Positions 44,027 through 52,212 of a DNA stretch of 64,000 nucleotides are shown here, one piece after another. Positions within the stretch are counted from its first letter, which is position 1. Every line of letters starts with the position of its first letter. Under the pieces are notes generated by a model that saw nothing but the letters and a program-made list of their open reading frames with translations, was not told where the DNA came from and ran no database searches. The position numbers and the translations under genes were made by a program. Source of the DNA: Streptosporangiaceae bacterium (GTDB lineage Bacteria > Actinomycetota > Actinomycetes > Streptosporangiales > Streptosporangiaceae). The stretch covers positions 1 to 64,000 of the forward strand of contig JAICYD010000013.1 of the NCBI GenBank assembly GCA_025934375.1. Direction: 5' to 3'.

Positions 44027-44142
44027 GCTGGCGGGCTACCGGTGCAGTCGGGGTACACTGCCCACCGGGTGCATTCAATTCCCCGATCCGATCGCGTTTC
44101 TACGCGTTAATCCGGGTCTGCCGATCCTTAGGAGGGACCACG

Positions 44143-44589
44143 ATGCAAGCGCGCATGCAGCATCCTGAATCAATTTTCCCGGGCGCGGCACGGGCCATTG
44201 CCGACGTGAAGGCCGCTGTTGACAGGAGCAGGCTGTCCAGGAAGATGCGGAACCTCGCCCAGCTTCGGGTGAGCCAGATCAATGGCTCGAGCTCGTGTCT
44301 CCACGCGGCGGGCAACCAGGCGCGGAAGGCGGGTGAGACCGACGTCCGGATGATTGCCTTGAACGCGTGGCGGGAATCGCCCTATTACACCGATGCAGAG
44401 CGCGCGGCGCTGGCGCTCACCGAGGCTGTCACCCGGCTCGAAGGGCCCGCACCGGTGCCCGAGGATGTGTGGCGGGACGCGAGCGAGCATTTCGACGAGC
44501 AGAGCCTGGCTGCCCTCCTGCTGACGATCGCTATCACCAACGCCACCAACCGGTTCAGCGTTGCCACCCGGCACGTGGCTGGCACCTGA
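44143..44589 (+). CDS. AhpD-like protein with one active-site cysteine
   Basis: A 148-residue CMD/AhpD-family protein, paralogous to the protein at 5772. The redox motif is INGSSSCLHAAGNQARK: the first cysteine has become serine, leaving only the resolving position. The ribosome site AGGAGGG (44130-44136) fixes ATG 44143; the frame is open much further upstream but without coding character. It lies directly before the ABC exporter genes and may share a protective role. A one-cysteine form cannot run the normal disulfide cycle. Confidence 0.82.
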   Translation: MQARMQHPESIFPGAARAIADVKAAVDRSRLSRKMRNLAQLRVSQINGSSSCLHAAGNQARKAGETDVRMIALNAWRESPYYTDAERAALALTEAVTRLEGPAPVPEDVWRDASEHFDEQSLAALLLTIAITNATNRFSVATRHVAGT

Positions 44590-44658
44590 CCCAGGCAACG
44601 TTTCCGGTCTGGCGGGCTAAAGGGCCACATGACGCCGTTGCCATTACCGCGGCGGCCT

Positions 44659-44685
44659 GGTCACGTTCGCCGGCTCTCCGTCGTC
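44659..44685 (+). promoter_or_regulatory. ECF41-type promoter, copy 3
   Basis: GGTCACG (44659-44665), a 16-base spacer beginning TT, then CGTC (44682-44685) followed by ATG. The -35 core GTCAC is kept, though both flanking bases differ from consensus. It lies about 94 bases before the ABC ATPase gene, so the exporter would join the sigma factor regulon. Confidence 0.5.
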
Positions 44686-44778
44686 ATGTAGACAGGGACC
44701 TAGCGGGGGTGGCGGCCGGCTCGCGCGTCTGCGGAGCCCGCGCTGCCGGCGGCTCGCACAGCATGAGAGGACGTTTCA

Positions 44779-45750
44779 ATGGCTCCGATCCTTGAGGCGC
44801 ACGGGCTCACGAAACGGTTCGGTAAAACGCAGGCGCTGGACGGGCTGGACCTGGTGGCCCAGCCTGGCCGGGTGGTCGCGCTGCTCGGGCCTAACGGGGC
44901 CGGGAAGACCACGTTCGTCCGGGCGGTCGCCACCTTGCTGCGCCCGGACTCCGGGACGCTGTACGTCGACGGAATCGATGCCCTGCGCAAGCCGGCCCGG
45001 GTACGGCAGGTGATCGGCCTGGCGGGTCAGTTCGCGGCCGTTGAGGAGGCGATGACCGGCAGGGAGAACCTTGAGATGGTCGGCCGCCTGTTCGGGCTGC
45101 GCAGGAAGGAGTCCAAGGCGGCGGCGGTCAGGGTCCTGGACCTGATGCAGCTCACCGACGACGCCGACCGGCTTGTGCGCACCTACTCCGGCGGTATGCG
45201 CCGCCGCATCGACCTGGGCGTCAGCCTGGTCGGAACCCCCCGGCTGCTCCTGCTGGACGAGCCGTCGACAGGCCTGGATCCCGGCAGCCGCATCCAGCTC
45301 TGGGACACCATCAGGGGCCTGGTCGTCACCGGCACCGACATCCTGCTGACGACCCAGTACCTCGACGAAGCTGACCGGCTCGCCTCAGATGTCGTCATTA
45401 TCGACCACGGCAAGGTGATCGCCTCAGGCACGCCCGCGGAGCTGAAGACCCTCGCCGGGGACGACATGATCGAGGTGCACGTCCACGACGCCGACCTCCT
45501 ACCGGCGGTCTCCGGCGTGCTCGGCAGGATCGGTCATGACCTACGGGTTGACGTCCCTACCCGTCGCGCCTTCGTGTCGGCGGACGACGGGAACACCCGG
45601 CTGATGGAGGCACTGCGGGTCCTTGACCAAGAGGGCATCGCCGTCGAGGACATCTCGTTGCGCCGCCCCACCCTGGACGAGGTCTTCCTCACCCTCACCG
45701 GCAAGCCCGCGCAGACCACCGACTCACCGGAACAGCCCGCCAGCGTCTGA
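44779..45750 (+). CDS. ABC transporter ATPase (DrrA-like)
   Basis: A 323-residue ATPase. Walker A GPNGAGKTTF (about residues 38-47), signature YSGGMRRRIDLG (about 136-147), Walker B LLLLDEPSTGLDP (about 156-168), then the drug-exporter C-terminal domain. It is the DrrA class that powers export of anthracyclines and related aromatic polyketides through a separate membrane partner. ATG 44779 has GAGAGGA upstream. The permease gene follows after 23 bases. Likely self-resistance by efflux. Confidence 0.9.
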   Translation: MAPILEAHGLTKRFGKTQALDGLDLVAQPGRVVALLGPNGAGKTTFVRAVATLLRPDSGTLYVDGIDALRKPARVRQVIGLAGQFAAVEEAMTGRENLEMVGRLFGLRRKESKAAAVRVLDLMQLTDDADRLVRTYSGGMRRRIDLGVSLVGTPRLLLLDEPSTGLDPGSRIQLWDTIRGLVVTGTDILLTTQYLDEADRLASDVVIIDHGKVIASGTPAELKTLAGDDMIEVHVHDADLLPAVSGVLGRIGHDLRVDVPTRRAFVSADDGNTRLMEALRVLDQEGIAVEDISLRRPTLDEVFLTLTGKPAQTTDSPEQPASV

Positions 45751-45773
45751 CCAGCAGGCACAGAGGAGACATC

Positions 45774-46613
45774 ATGGCTAACGCGTCGGCAATCACGCTG
45801 CCTCAGAATCCGCGCCAGGCTTCGGTTAACGCTGGGGCCGGGCTATGGACCAGCTCCCTGACCGTGGCGGGGCGGATGGTGCGCAAGTTCGCCCGCACCC
45901 CGCAGCTCATCATGTTCACCACGATTCAGAGCGCGCTGTTCCTGTTCATGTTCCGCTTCGCGTTCGGCGGTGCCATCAAAAGCGGAGGCGCCCTGTCGTA
46001 CGTCGACTACATGGTGCCAGGGTTTATCACCACCACCATCATGTGGGCGGGCTCGGGGGCTGCGGTCGGCGTGGCCGACGACGTGGAGCACGGCTTCGTC
46101 GACAGGCTCCGCTCGCTGCCCATTCCGCGCGTATCGGTGCTGACCGGGCGAGCGCTGGCCGACGCCACCTTGATGCTGTGGTCGCTCGTGACCGCCACGA
46201 TCTTCGGCTTCATTGTGGGATTCCGCCTGACCGGGTCTGTTCCGCGGGCCTTGGCCGCATTCGGGTTGTGCGTGCTGTTCGGGCTGGCCTTCGAATGGGT
46301 CTTCATCGTAGTCGGGCTGGTAGCCGGAACCGCGCAGAGCGCCCAGTCGATGGGGCTGCTCGTGGTGCCGCTGATCTTCCTTTCCAGCGCCTACGTGCCC
46401 ATCGGGGGCATGCCTCCTGGGGTGAAGCAGTTCGGTGAGTTCGAGCCGCTGACCCCAATGGTCAACTCGGTGCGCAACCTCGCCATGGGGCCCGACGCGC
46501 AGGCCCTGGTCCCGCACAGCACCGGCTACTACATCGGGATGTCACTGGCGTGGACCGCGGGAATCTTCGTGGTGTTCGGGTTCCTGGCATTCCTTCGCTT
46601 CGCGCGACGCTGA
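45774..46613 (+). CDS. ABC-2 type permease (DrrB-like)
   Basis: A 279-residue ABC-2 membrane protein with six hydrophobic segments, the first at about residues 44-64 (LIMFTTIQSALFLFMFRFAFG), and the YVPIGGMPPGVKQFGEFEPLTPMVNSVRNL loop near residue 210 that marks DrrB-type permeases. ATG 45774 follows GAGGAG. It pairs with the preceding ATPase to form an exporter. Together with the MMPL protein and antiporter, the cluster carries three membrane systems. Confidence 0.88.
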   Translation: MANASAITLPQNPRQASVNAGAGLWTSSLTVAGRMVRKFARTPQLIMFTTIQSALFLFMFRFAFGGAIKSGGALSYVDYMVPGFITTTIMWAGSGAAVGVADDVEHGFVDRLRSLPIPRVSVLTGRALADATLMLWSLVTATIFGFIVGFRLTGSVPRALAAFGLCVLFGLAFEWVFIVVGLVAGTAQSAQSMGLLVVPLIFLSSAYVPIGGMPPGVKQFGEFEPLTPMVNSVRNLAMGPDAQALVPHSTGYYIGMSLAWTAGIFVVFGFLAFLRFARR

Positions 46614-46657
46614 TTCATTAGCAAAGGTTGTCGACGCGAGCCAGCCGGGCACCTTGC

Positions 46658-46876
46658 TTAATGGCGCCGCAGGTGGCTGACGAGCGCATCCCATTCCCGC
46701 TTCTCAGCAGGAGAGAGAATTTCCGGCTCCTGATCGCTCAGATCGGCGACGGGCCAGCCGTATTCGGGAAGGTAGACCCCGGCCATGGGTGCGCACGAAT
46801 TGCCCAGCTCAAGCATGATCCTGAGAGCGGCATGGAGAAAGTTCCTGACGCGCCGCCGCCTAATCATCTTATGCAT
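46658..46876 (-). CDS. Small hypothetical protein
   Basis: A 72-residue frame (86 if started at 46918) with a very basic start (MHKMIRRRRVRNFLHAALRIM) and an acidic end (LSPAEKREWDALVSHLRRH). I do not recognise a family. The ribosome site is weak and the GC pattern is less convincing than that of its neighbours. It ends 44 bases past the permease stop on the opposite strand. It could be a small actinobacterial protein or a chance frame. Confidence 0.35.
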   Translation of the reverse strand: MHKMIRRRRVRNFLHAALRIMLELGNSCAPMAGVYLPEYGWPVADLSDQEPEILSPAEKREWDALVSHLRRH

Positions 46877-46921
46877 AGCCACTGTCTGATTCTGGCAAGA
46901 AGAGCGCCTGATGCTCAAGTC

Positions 46922-46950
46922 GTCCGGCCGCGGCGGGCCCGCAGTCGAAC
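46922..46950. promoter_or_regulatory. StrR-type operator, site 6 (transacylase gene)
   Basis: On the plus strand GTCCGGCCG, an 11-base spacer, then a perfect CAGTCGAAC half-site. A TAAAAT (46977-46982) lies 26 bases beyond, similar to the spacing at sites 2 and 5. It precedes the malonyl transacylase gene at 47105. Confidence 0.72.
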
Positions 46951-47104
46951 GATTTTCCGTGCTCTATCGCCCGCGCTAAAATGGGCCTGCGGCTACCAGT
47001 GCAATCCTTAAGCGCGGCCGCCATTATGCGCCGTGAATGAGGGGCTGGCCGCCCGGGTATCCGCCCGCGGGCATCGCATCGGAACATGGGTTTGGGGTGC
47101 AGAG

Positions 47105-48022
47105 GTGTTGGTCGTAACAGCGCCGGGGCAAGGCGCGCAGACCCCCGGGTTCCTCAGTCCCTGGCTGGAGCTTCCCGGCGCGGCCGAGCGGCTCGGCGCC
47201 TGGTCTGAGCTCGCCGGGGTCGACCTTATCCGGATGGGGACAGTCGCCAGCCCCGCCGACATCACCGATACGGCGGTGGCCCAGCCGTTGCTGGTAGCGA
47301 CCGCGCTGCTGGCCGCGGAGCACATCGCCGGGGCCGGCATCGCCGCAGGGCACAGCGTGGGCGAGCTCGCCGCGGGCGCGATCGCGGGCGTCGTGTCACC
47401 CGAGGACGCGATCCGACTGACCGGCGCTCGCGGCCGGGCCATGGGCGAGGCCACTCGCATGGCCCCCACCGCGATGATCGCAGTGCTCGGAGGCGAGGAG
47501 AACGCAGTCCTGGCCGCGATCGCCCGGCACGGCCTCACCCCAGCCAACATCAACGCTCAGGGCCAGATCGTGGCGGCCGGCACCCTCGCCCAGCTTGAGG
47601 GACTGACCGCTGACCCGCCGCCGGGTACCCGCTTGCGCCCGCTGCGGGTGGCGGGTGCATTCCATACCGCTCACATGGCACCCGCGGCCGAAGCGCTCGC
47701 GGCCGCCGCGGCCGGCATCACTGTGCATGACCCCGCGATCGCGCTGCTATCGAACCGGGACGGCGGCGTGGTCGCCTCCGGCCCCGACTGGCTCGAGCGA
47801 GTGATCGCCCAGGTCGCCGCTCCCGTCCGCTGGGACCTGTGCATGGAGACGATGGCCGCCCTGGGCGCGACCGTGGTGGTCGAGTTGCCTCCGGCCGGGG
47901 TCCTGGCCGGCCTCGCCAGGCGCGCCCTGCCCGGCGTGGAGCGCATCGCCCTGAAGGCCCCCGATCAGCTTGACGCCGTCACGAGCTTCCTGGTCCGCGC
48001 GCAGGGCCCGGGTGGGCGATAG
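47105..48022 (+). CDS. fabD: Malonyl-CoA:ACP transacylase
   Basis: A 305-residue FabD-type transacylase. It opens MLVVTAPGQGAQTPGFLSPW; the nucleophile Ser lies in AAGHSVGELAAG (about residue 84), and the catalytic His lies in AFHTAHM (about 187). It loads malonyl units from CoA onto the ACP. The start is GTG 47105; upstream codons to 47033 are open but outside the family alignment. Actinobacterial fabD normally sits with fabH, acpP and fabF; here it stands alone behind a StrR-type operator. Type II PKS clusters generally borrow the housekeeping enzyme, so a dedicated copy is notable. Confidence 0.9.
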   Translation: MLVVTAPGQGAQTPGFLSPWLELPGAAERLGAWSELAGVDLIRMGTVASPADITDTAVAQPLLVATALLAAEHIAGAGIAAGHSVGELAAGAIAGVVSPEDAIRLTGARGRAMGEATRMAPTAMIAVLGGEENAVLAAIARHGLTPANINAQGQIVAAGTLAQLEGLTADPPPGTRLRPLRVAGAFHTAHMAPAAEALAAAAAGITVHDPAIALLSNRDGGVVASGPDWLERVIAQVAAPVRWDLCMETMAALGATVVVELPPAGVLAGLARRALPGVERIALKAPDQLDAVTSFLVRAQGPGGR

Positions 48023-48059
48023 TAGACCTGAGGCAGCGGGCTAGCGGGAAGGTGATCGC

Positions 48060-48962
48060 ATGCGGGACAACCTTGGGTCGCTGACCGCCGCGCAAGCCGG
48101 GCATTTCCTGGAGCGGGGCTTCGTGACCGTGCGGGGCGCCTTCGACGCCGCCAGCGCGCGGCAATGGCTGGAGGACGCCTGGATCCGGTTCGGGTATGAC
48201 CCCGACGACCCCGGAAGCTGGGCCGAGAAGCGCGTCCACCTGTCGTCGCGCTCGCATGTCGACGCGCGGTCGTTCGCGCCCGCCGCCTGGCACGCGGCAG
48301 TGGAGCTGGCCGGCGGCGCCCAGCGCGTGCGGCTGCCCTGGAAATGGGGTAACGGCTTCATCGCCAACCTCGGGGTCGGGGACGACCGGCCCTGGCAGCC
48401 GCCATCGCCGGCCGTTGCGGGATGGCACAAGGACGGTGACTTCTTCCGGCACTTCCTCGATTCCCCGGAGCAGGCGCTGCTGTCCCTCGTGCTGTGGACC
48501 GACATGCTCCCCAGGGGCGGCGGGACGTTCGTGGCGGCCGATTCGGTGCCAGTGGTGGCCCGCTTCCTCGCGCGGCACCCCGAGGGAGTGCTGCCCGGCG
48601 ACTTCGACTACGCCGAGCTGATCGGGCAGTGCCGCGACTTCGTGGAGCTGACCGGAGCGGCGGGCGACGTGGTGCTGCTGCACCCGTACACGCTGCACGC
48701 CACGTCCCAGAACGTGCTGGGCGTCGCCCGGGTCATCACCAACCCGCCGCTGGCGCTGCGCCAGCCGATGAACTTCAACCGCGCCGAGCCAGGTGACTTC
48801 TCACTGGTGGAGCGGGCGGTCCTGCGGGGGCTGGGGGCCAGCCGGCTCGACTTCGCCCCGTCGGCGCCACGCCAGGACGTGGTGCCCGAGCGGGTGTCAA
48901 GCCAGCGGGCGCGCGCGGCCGCCGAGGACGCGCGGCTAGGCGCCGCCCGGCGCGCGACGTAG
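48060..48962 (+). CDS. Phytanoyl-CoA dioxygenase-like Fe(II)/2-oxoglutarate enzyme
   Basis: A 300-residue PhyH-family protein. The iron site is WHKDGDFFRHF (His-x-Asp, about residues 122-124) with a distal histidine in LHPYTLHATSQN (about 218), and a downstream Arg in GVARVITNPP that could bind 2-oxoglutarate. It hydroxylates small molecules using O2. GGAAGGTG lies before ATG 48060, 37 bases after fabD. It might tailor the polyketide or belong to the flanking region; the position right behind fabD leaves both open. Confidence 0.78.
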   Translation: MRDNLGSLTAAQAGHFLERGFVTVRGAFDAASARQWLEDAWIRFGYDPDDPGSWAEKRVHLSSRSHVDARSFAPAAWHAAVELAGGAQRVRLPWKWGNGFIANLGVGDDRPWQPPSPAVAGWHKDGDFFRHFLDSPEQALLSLVLWTDMLPRGGGTFVAADSVPVVARFLARHPEGVLPGDFDYAELIGQCRDFVELTGAAGDVVLLHPYTLHATSQNVLGVARVITNPPLALRQPMNFNRAEPGDFSLVERAVLRGLGASRLDFAPSAPRQDVVPERVSSQRARAAAEDARLGAARRAT

Positions 48963-49003
48963 CCCGCCGGTGACAGGTGCCGCGTGATGGCCAACTGGGC
49001 GGG

Positions 49004-49855
49004 TTAGTCGCCCACCTTCAGGGCGCGCAGCGTGTAGGTGTGCGGGACCCGGGCCGGATTGTCCGCGAGCCGCCACTCGCCGCCGCCGACCTGCTTCATC
49101 TTGCCCGGCAAGGCGTCCCAGGGGACGCTGTCGTGCTCGGTCAGGCCCGTGATCGCCAGCCCCGCGTCGAGCAGCGCGGTGACGATCTCGCCCAGGCCGT
49201 GGTTCCAGGAGTGGCTGACGTTGTTGGTGAAGACGGCGTCGGTCGGCACGTACGTGCCGGGCTGGGTGAACGTGAGAGGCTCGGCCGTCTCGAAGTACGG
49301 GTACCGGACGACGAGCAGGTCATCACCGGTCCGCAGGTCATCAAGCGCCCACAGCACCGGGTGGCCCTCGCGCAGGAACAGCCGCCCGCCGGGGCGCAGC
49401 AGCGCCGCCACCACGTCCGCCCAGCGGCGGATGTCCGGCAGCCAGCACAGCGCGCCGACCCCGGTGTACACGAGGTCAAAGCGGCCATGGCCCAGCGCGT
49501 CGGGCGCGTCGTAGACCTCTGCCCGCGTGAACGTCGCGCTGGCGCCGGTCGCGGAAGCCAGCTCGCGGGCGGCGGCGACGGCCGGGACGGAGAAGTCCAG
49601 CCCGGTCATCGCCGCGCCCAGCCGGGCCAGCGAGACGGTGTCGGTGCCGATGTGGCACTGCAGGTGCACCCCGGCCAGCCCGCGCACGTCACCGAGCAGC
49701 GGCAGGTCGAACCGGACGACCTCACTGAGGAACCCGGGGTCGGCGAGGAAGTCCTGGACCGCGTAGCCGGGTGATGCCACGTGCGCGGGCACCCGCTCAT
49801 CCCAGTTGGCCTGGTTGGTCGCCCGGTAGCCTGTGTAGTCCGCGTCTTCGATCAC
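49004..49855 (-). CDS. Class I SAM-dependent methyltransferase
   Basis: A 283-residue methyltransferase. Motif I is LQCHIGTDTVSLARLGAAMTGLDFS (about residues 66-90), the usual ExGxG replaced by QCHIGTD as in a known actinobacterial subgroup; later come DLVYTGVGALCWLPDI and LLRPGGRLFLREGHPVLWAL. The start is GTG 49855 (VIEDADYTGYRATNQANWDER); the frame is open further but not coding. The substrate is unknown. It faces the PhyH gene and probably lies outside the cluster. Confidence 0.75.
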   Translation of the reverse strand: MIEDADYTGYRATNQANWDERVPAHVASPGYAVQDFLADPGFLSEVVRFDLPLLGDVRGLAGVHLQCHIGTDTVSLARLGAAMTGLDFSVPAVAAARELASATGASATFTRAEVYDAPDALGHGRFDLVYTGVGALCWLPDIRRWADVVAALLRPGGRLFLREGHPVLWALDDLRTGDDLLVVRYPYFETAEPLTFTQPGTYVPTDAVFTNNVSHSWNHGLGEIVTALLDAGLAITGLTEHDSVPWDALPGKMKQVGGGEWRLADNPARVPHTYTLRALKVGD

Positions 49856-49911
49856 CCCGGTAGTGTGCCAGCCGCCGGGCGCGGGCTCAAAGGGTTTCCC
49901 GCGGCGTCTTC

Positions 49912-50295
49912 CTACAGGGCGGGACCCGCGACGCTGCCCGCGATGGCGGCGTTGGCGGCCTCGACGTCCTTGTGGAAGCGCTTGTGCACCCAGTAGCGAC
50001 TGCCGCCCAGGTTGAGCTGGCCCCACAGCCCCGAGGGACTCTCCATCGGCTGCCGCGGCAGCCGCGCGATCACGCTCTTGGCCACGCTGCCCGTGAGCCG
50101 GCCGTTGCGAAGCACCACGACTGCCCGGTCGGTCACCACGATGGTGGCGTACCCGGCCGCGATGATGACGATCCACGAGCTGAGGAATGACCAGTAGGGC
50201 GAGGGCCCCGACTGGGCCAGGAAGACCGACTGGATCTGCTCGCCGGGCTCGAGGAACGGAGTCGCTCGCTGGGCCAGCTTGTCCCGTAGTGCCAT
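49912..50295 (-). CDS. Small membrane protein with PH-like domain
   Basis: A 127-residue protein starting MALRDKLAQRATPFLEPGEQIQSVF, with a membrane segment at about residues 38-56 (WSFLSSWIVIIAAGYATIVV) and a PH-like beta domain (TDRAVVVLRNGRL). AGGAG lies five bases before ATG 50295. Similar small actinobacterial proteins have no known function. The 150 bases between it and the next gene show nothing notable. Confidence 0.7.
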   Translation of the reverse strand: MALRDKLAQRATPFLEPGEQIQSVFLAQSGPSPYWSFLSSWIVIIAAGYATIVVTDRAVVVLRNGRLTGSVAKSVIARLPRQPMESPSGLWGQLNLGGSRYWVHKRFHKDVEAANAAIAGSVAGPAL

Positions 50296-50445
50296 AGAAG
50301 CTCCTGTTAAACCAGAGAATGTGGCTGGATAGTAGCGCTGACCACCTTTGGGATGCTTCTGCATTTACTCTTGCCGATCCAGCGCCCGCGGGCGGGCGGT
50401 ATCGCCAGGGGAGGAAGAGGCGCGGGCGCCGGGGGAGCGCGCCCG

Positions 50446-51723
50446 CTATAGCGCCTGGTCCAAGGCGGTGCGCATCGGGCGGAACTTCGCCAGCGTCTCG
50501 GCCACCTCGGCGGCTGGGTCCGAGCCGGCCACGATGCCGCACCCCGCGACCAGCCGGGCACGCCGGCCGTCGGCCGGGTCGAGCTGGGCGCAGCGCAGCG
50601 CGATCCCCCACTCGCCGTTGCCCGCGGGGTCCATCCAGCCGACCGGCCCGGCGTACCGGGCGCGGTCCATGCCCTCCAGCTCCCGGATCAGCTCCACCGC
50701 GACGTCGGTGGGATCGCCGCCCACCGCGGCGGTCGGGTGCAGCGCCGCCGCCAGCGCCAGCGCCGAGCGCTCGGCGGCCAGCCGCCCGACCACCCGCGTC
50801 CCCAGGTGGAAGACATTCGGCAGGCGGAGCAACTCGGGGCCGGGGGAGGAGCCGTCCAGCGTCTCGCACAGCGGCGCCAGCACCCGGCGGACCGACGCCG
50901 CCGCGTAGTCGTGCTCCTCGACCTCCTTGGCCGAGCTGAGCAGCGCCGCCGCGAGCCGGGCGTCTTCCCCGGCGGTAGCGCCCCGCGGCATCGTCCCGGC
51001 CAGCACCAGCGAGCGCACCTCATCGCCGTCCCGGCGGATGAGCAGCTCGGGGGTCGCGCCGACGAGGCCGCCGCAGGCGAAGGTGTAGCAATCGGGGTAA
51101 CGGTCGGCGAGCCGCCCGAGGATCGTGCGCACGTCGATCGGGTGCTCGGCCGTGGCATAGATGTCGCGCGCGAGCACCACCTTGCGCAGGTCCCCGCGGG
51201 CGATCCGGGCCACGGCGACGGCCACCGCCGCCGCCCACTCGCCCGCGGGCAGTGCCCCCTCACGCCACTGGACGGGGCCGGGATCGGCGGGCGGCACGCG
51301 GGTGAGCGCGGTCTCGTCGGCAGTAGCGTGGTCGTCGCCCGGCCGGCTGACCGTCGTGAGCCATGCCCGGCCCTGGCCGTCGCGGCCGAGCACCAGGCGC
51401 GGGACGGTGAGGACGGAGCCGTCGGAGCAGTCATCGAAGGTGAAGCTGCCGAACGCGATCGGGCCGCTGCCGGGGACGGCGACCTCATCGCGGACCCGCG
51501 TCCCGTCGAAGACCTCGCGCAGCCACTTCTCGGCGGCGGCGAACCGGTCGGTCCCGGCGGTCAGCGTCACCTGGGCCGCCTCACCCCAGCCGACCAGCCC
51601 GGCGCCGTGCCGGACCCACGCCGCCAGCGGAGCGGCACCGGTGATCAACGGACCGCGGGGAAGGACGGCGAACAAGTCGCCGGGGTCCGGCAAGGGAACG
51701 GTCCGGACCGCCAGGCGTTCCAT
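50446..51723 (-). CDS. menF: Isochorismate synthase
   Basis: A 425-residue chorismate-utilising enzyme of the MenF/DhbC/EntC type. Motifs: GDLRKVVLARDIYATAE (about residue 178), FACGGLVGATPELLIRR (about 218), LAGTMPRGATAGEDA (about 246), ELRQ-equivalent LPNVFHLGTRV (about 305), HPTAAVGGDPTDVA (about 332) and GWMDPAGNGEWGIALRCA (about 365). It isomerises chorismate to isochorismate for menaquinone, or for a siderophore. The start is ATG 51723. Its presence suggests the classical Men route rather than the futalosine route of Streptomyces. It belongs to the flanking genome. Confidence 0.85.
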   Translation of the reverse strand: MERLAVRTVPLPDPGDLFAVLPRGPLITGAAPLAAWVRHGAGLVGWGEAAQVTLTAGTDRFAAAEKWLREVFDGTRVRDEVAVPGSGPIAFGSFTFDDCSDGSVLTVPRLVLGRDGQGRAWLTTVSRPGDDHATADETALTRVPPADPGPVQWREGALPAGEWAAAVAVAVARIARGDLRKVVLARDIYATAEHPIDVRTILGRLADRYPDCYTFACGGLVGATPELLIRRDGDEVRSLVLAGTMPRGATAGEDARLAAALLSSAKEVEEHDYAAASVRRVLAPLCETLDGSSPGPELLRLPNVFHLGTRVVGRLAAERSALALAAALHPTAAVGGDPTDVAVELIRELEGMDRARYAGPVGWMDPAGNGEWGIALRCAQLDPADGRRARLVAGCGIVAGSDPAAEVAETLAKFRPMRTALDQAL

Positions 51724-52212
51724 CACGGGCCCCTCGCCCGTGCCCGGCCCCCCGGCCGTCAGCCCTGCCACGAGCTCATCCGGGTCCCGGTGCTGACTGC
51801 CATGGAAGGCAATTCTAATGGCCGCCCCCGCGCCTCAAGTGACGGCAGCCCCCTGCGCGGGTGCGGCACGCATCACACCCGCGCCCAATTCACCCGAGCC
51901 TCCGGCTCGCATCGGAGAACGGAGGTTCGCCAGGCGTGGCGAGCTCGCGAGCGCGGCCGCGGGCGGTCCGGCAAGCCGCGGCGGACCCGGTAACCGGGCC
52001 GGTCGGGCGCGGTCGTCGCCTCCCGGACGGCGCCCCCCAAGCCGACCCGCAGGTCAGCCGCTTCCCGGGGAGCGGTTTGGGCGACCCCGGGGCCAGGGGG
52101 GTGAAAGGGGGGACAGCGTCCCCCCTTGCCCGGGGGGCCTGGGAGGTTGGTTTAAGCCCCCCAGAAAACACGGCTATTTATCCCGTTCCTTTTCCGGGCG
52201 GTTACCAGAGCG
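51724..52212. other. Intergenic region with G-run hairpins
   Basis: No convincing gene is seen in these 489 bases. The left part is ordinary GC-rich sequence with shadow frames only. The right part (52090-52165) carries a composite G/C-run palindrome described separately. A promoter for the isochorismate synthase gene is expected near 51750-51830 but no clear box is visible. Confidence 0.5.
52105..52162. repeat. G-run palindromic repeat, copy 1
   Basis: AAGGGGGGAC (52105-52114) pairs with GTCCCCCCTT (52118-52127) around AGC; directly after it GGGGGGC (52132-52138) pairs with GCCCCCC (52156-52162). Related double hairpins built on GGGGGG arms occur at 60228-60278 and 62007-62040. This looks like a dispersed REP-type element; it also could terminate the ArsR gene transcript that ends at 52213. 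Confidence 0.6.

Noticed and set aside
43318-44142. N-terminal extension of the AhpD-like gene at 44143
   Set aside because: It overlaps the PPOX gene on the other strand and shows no coding character; the AGGAGGG site fixes the start at 44143.
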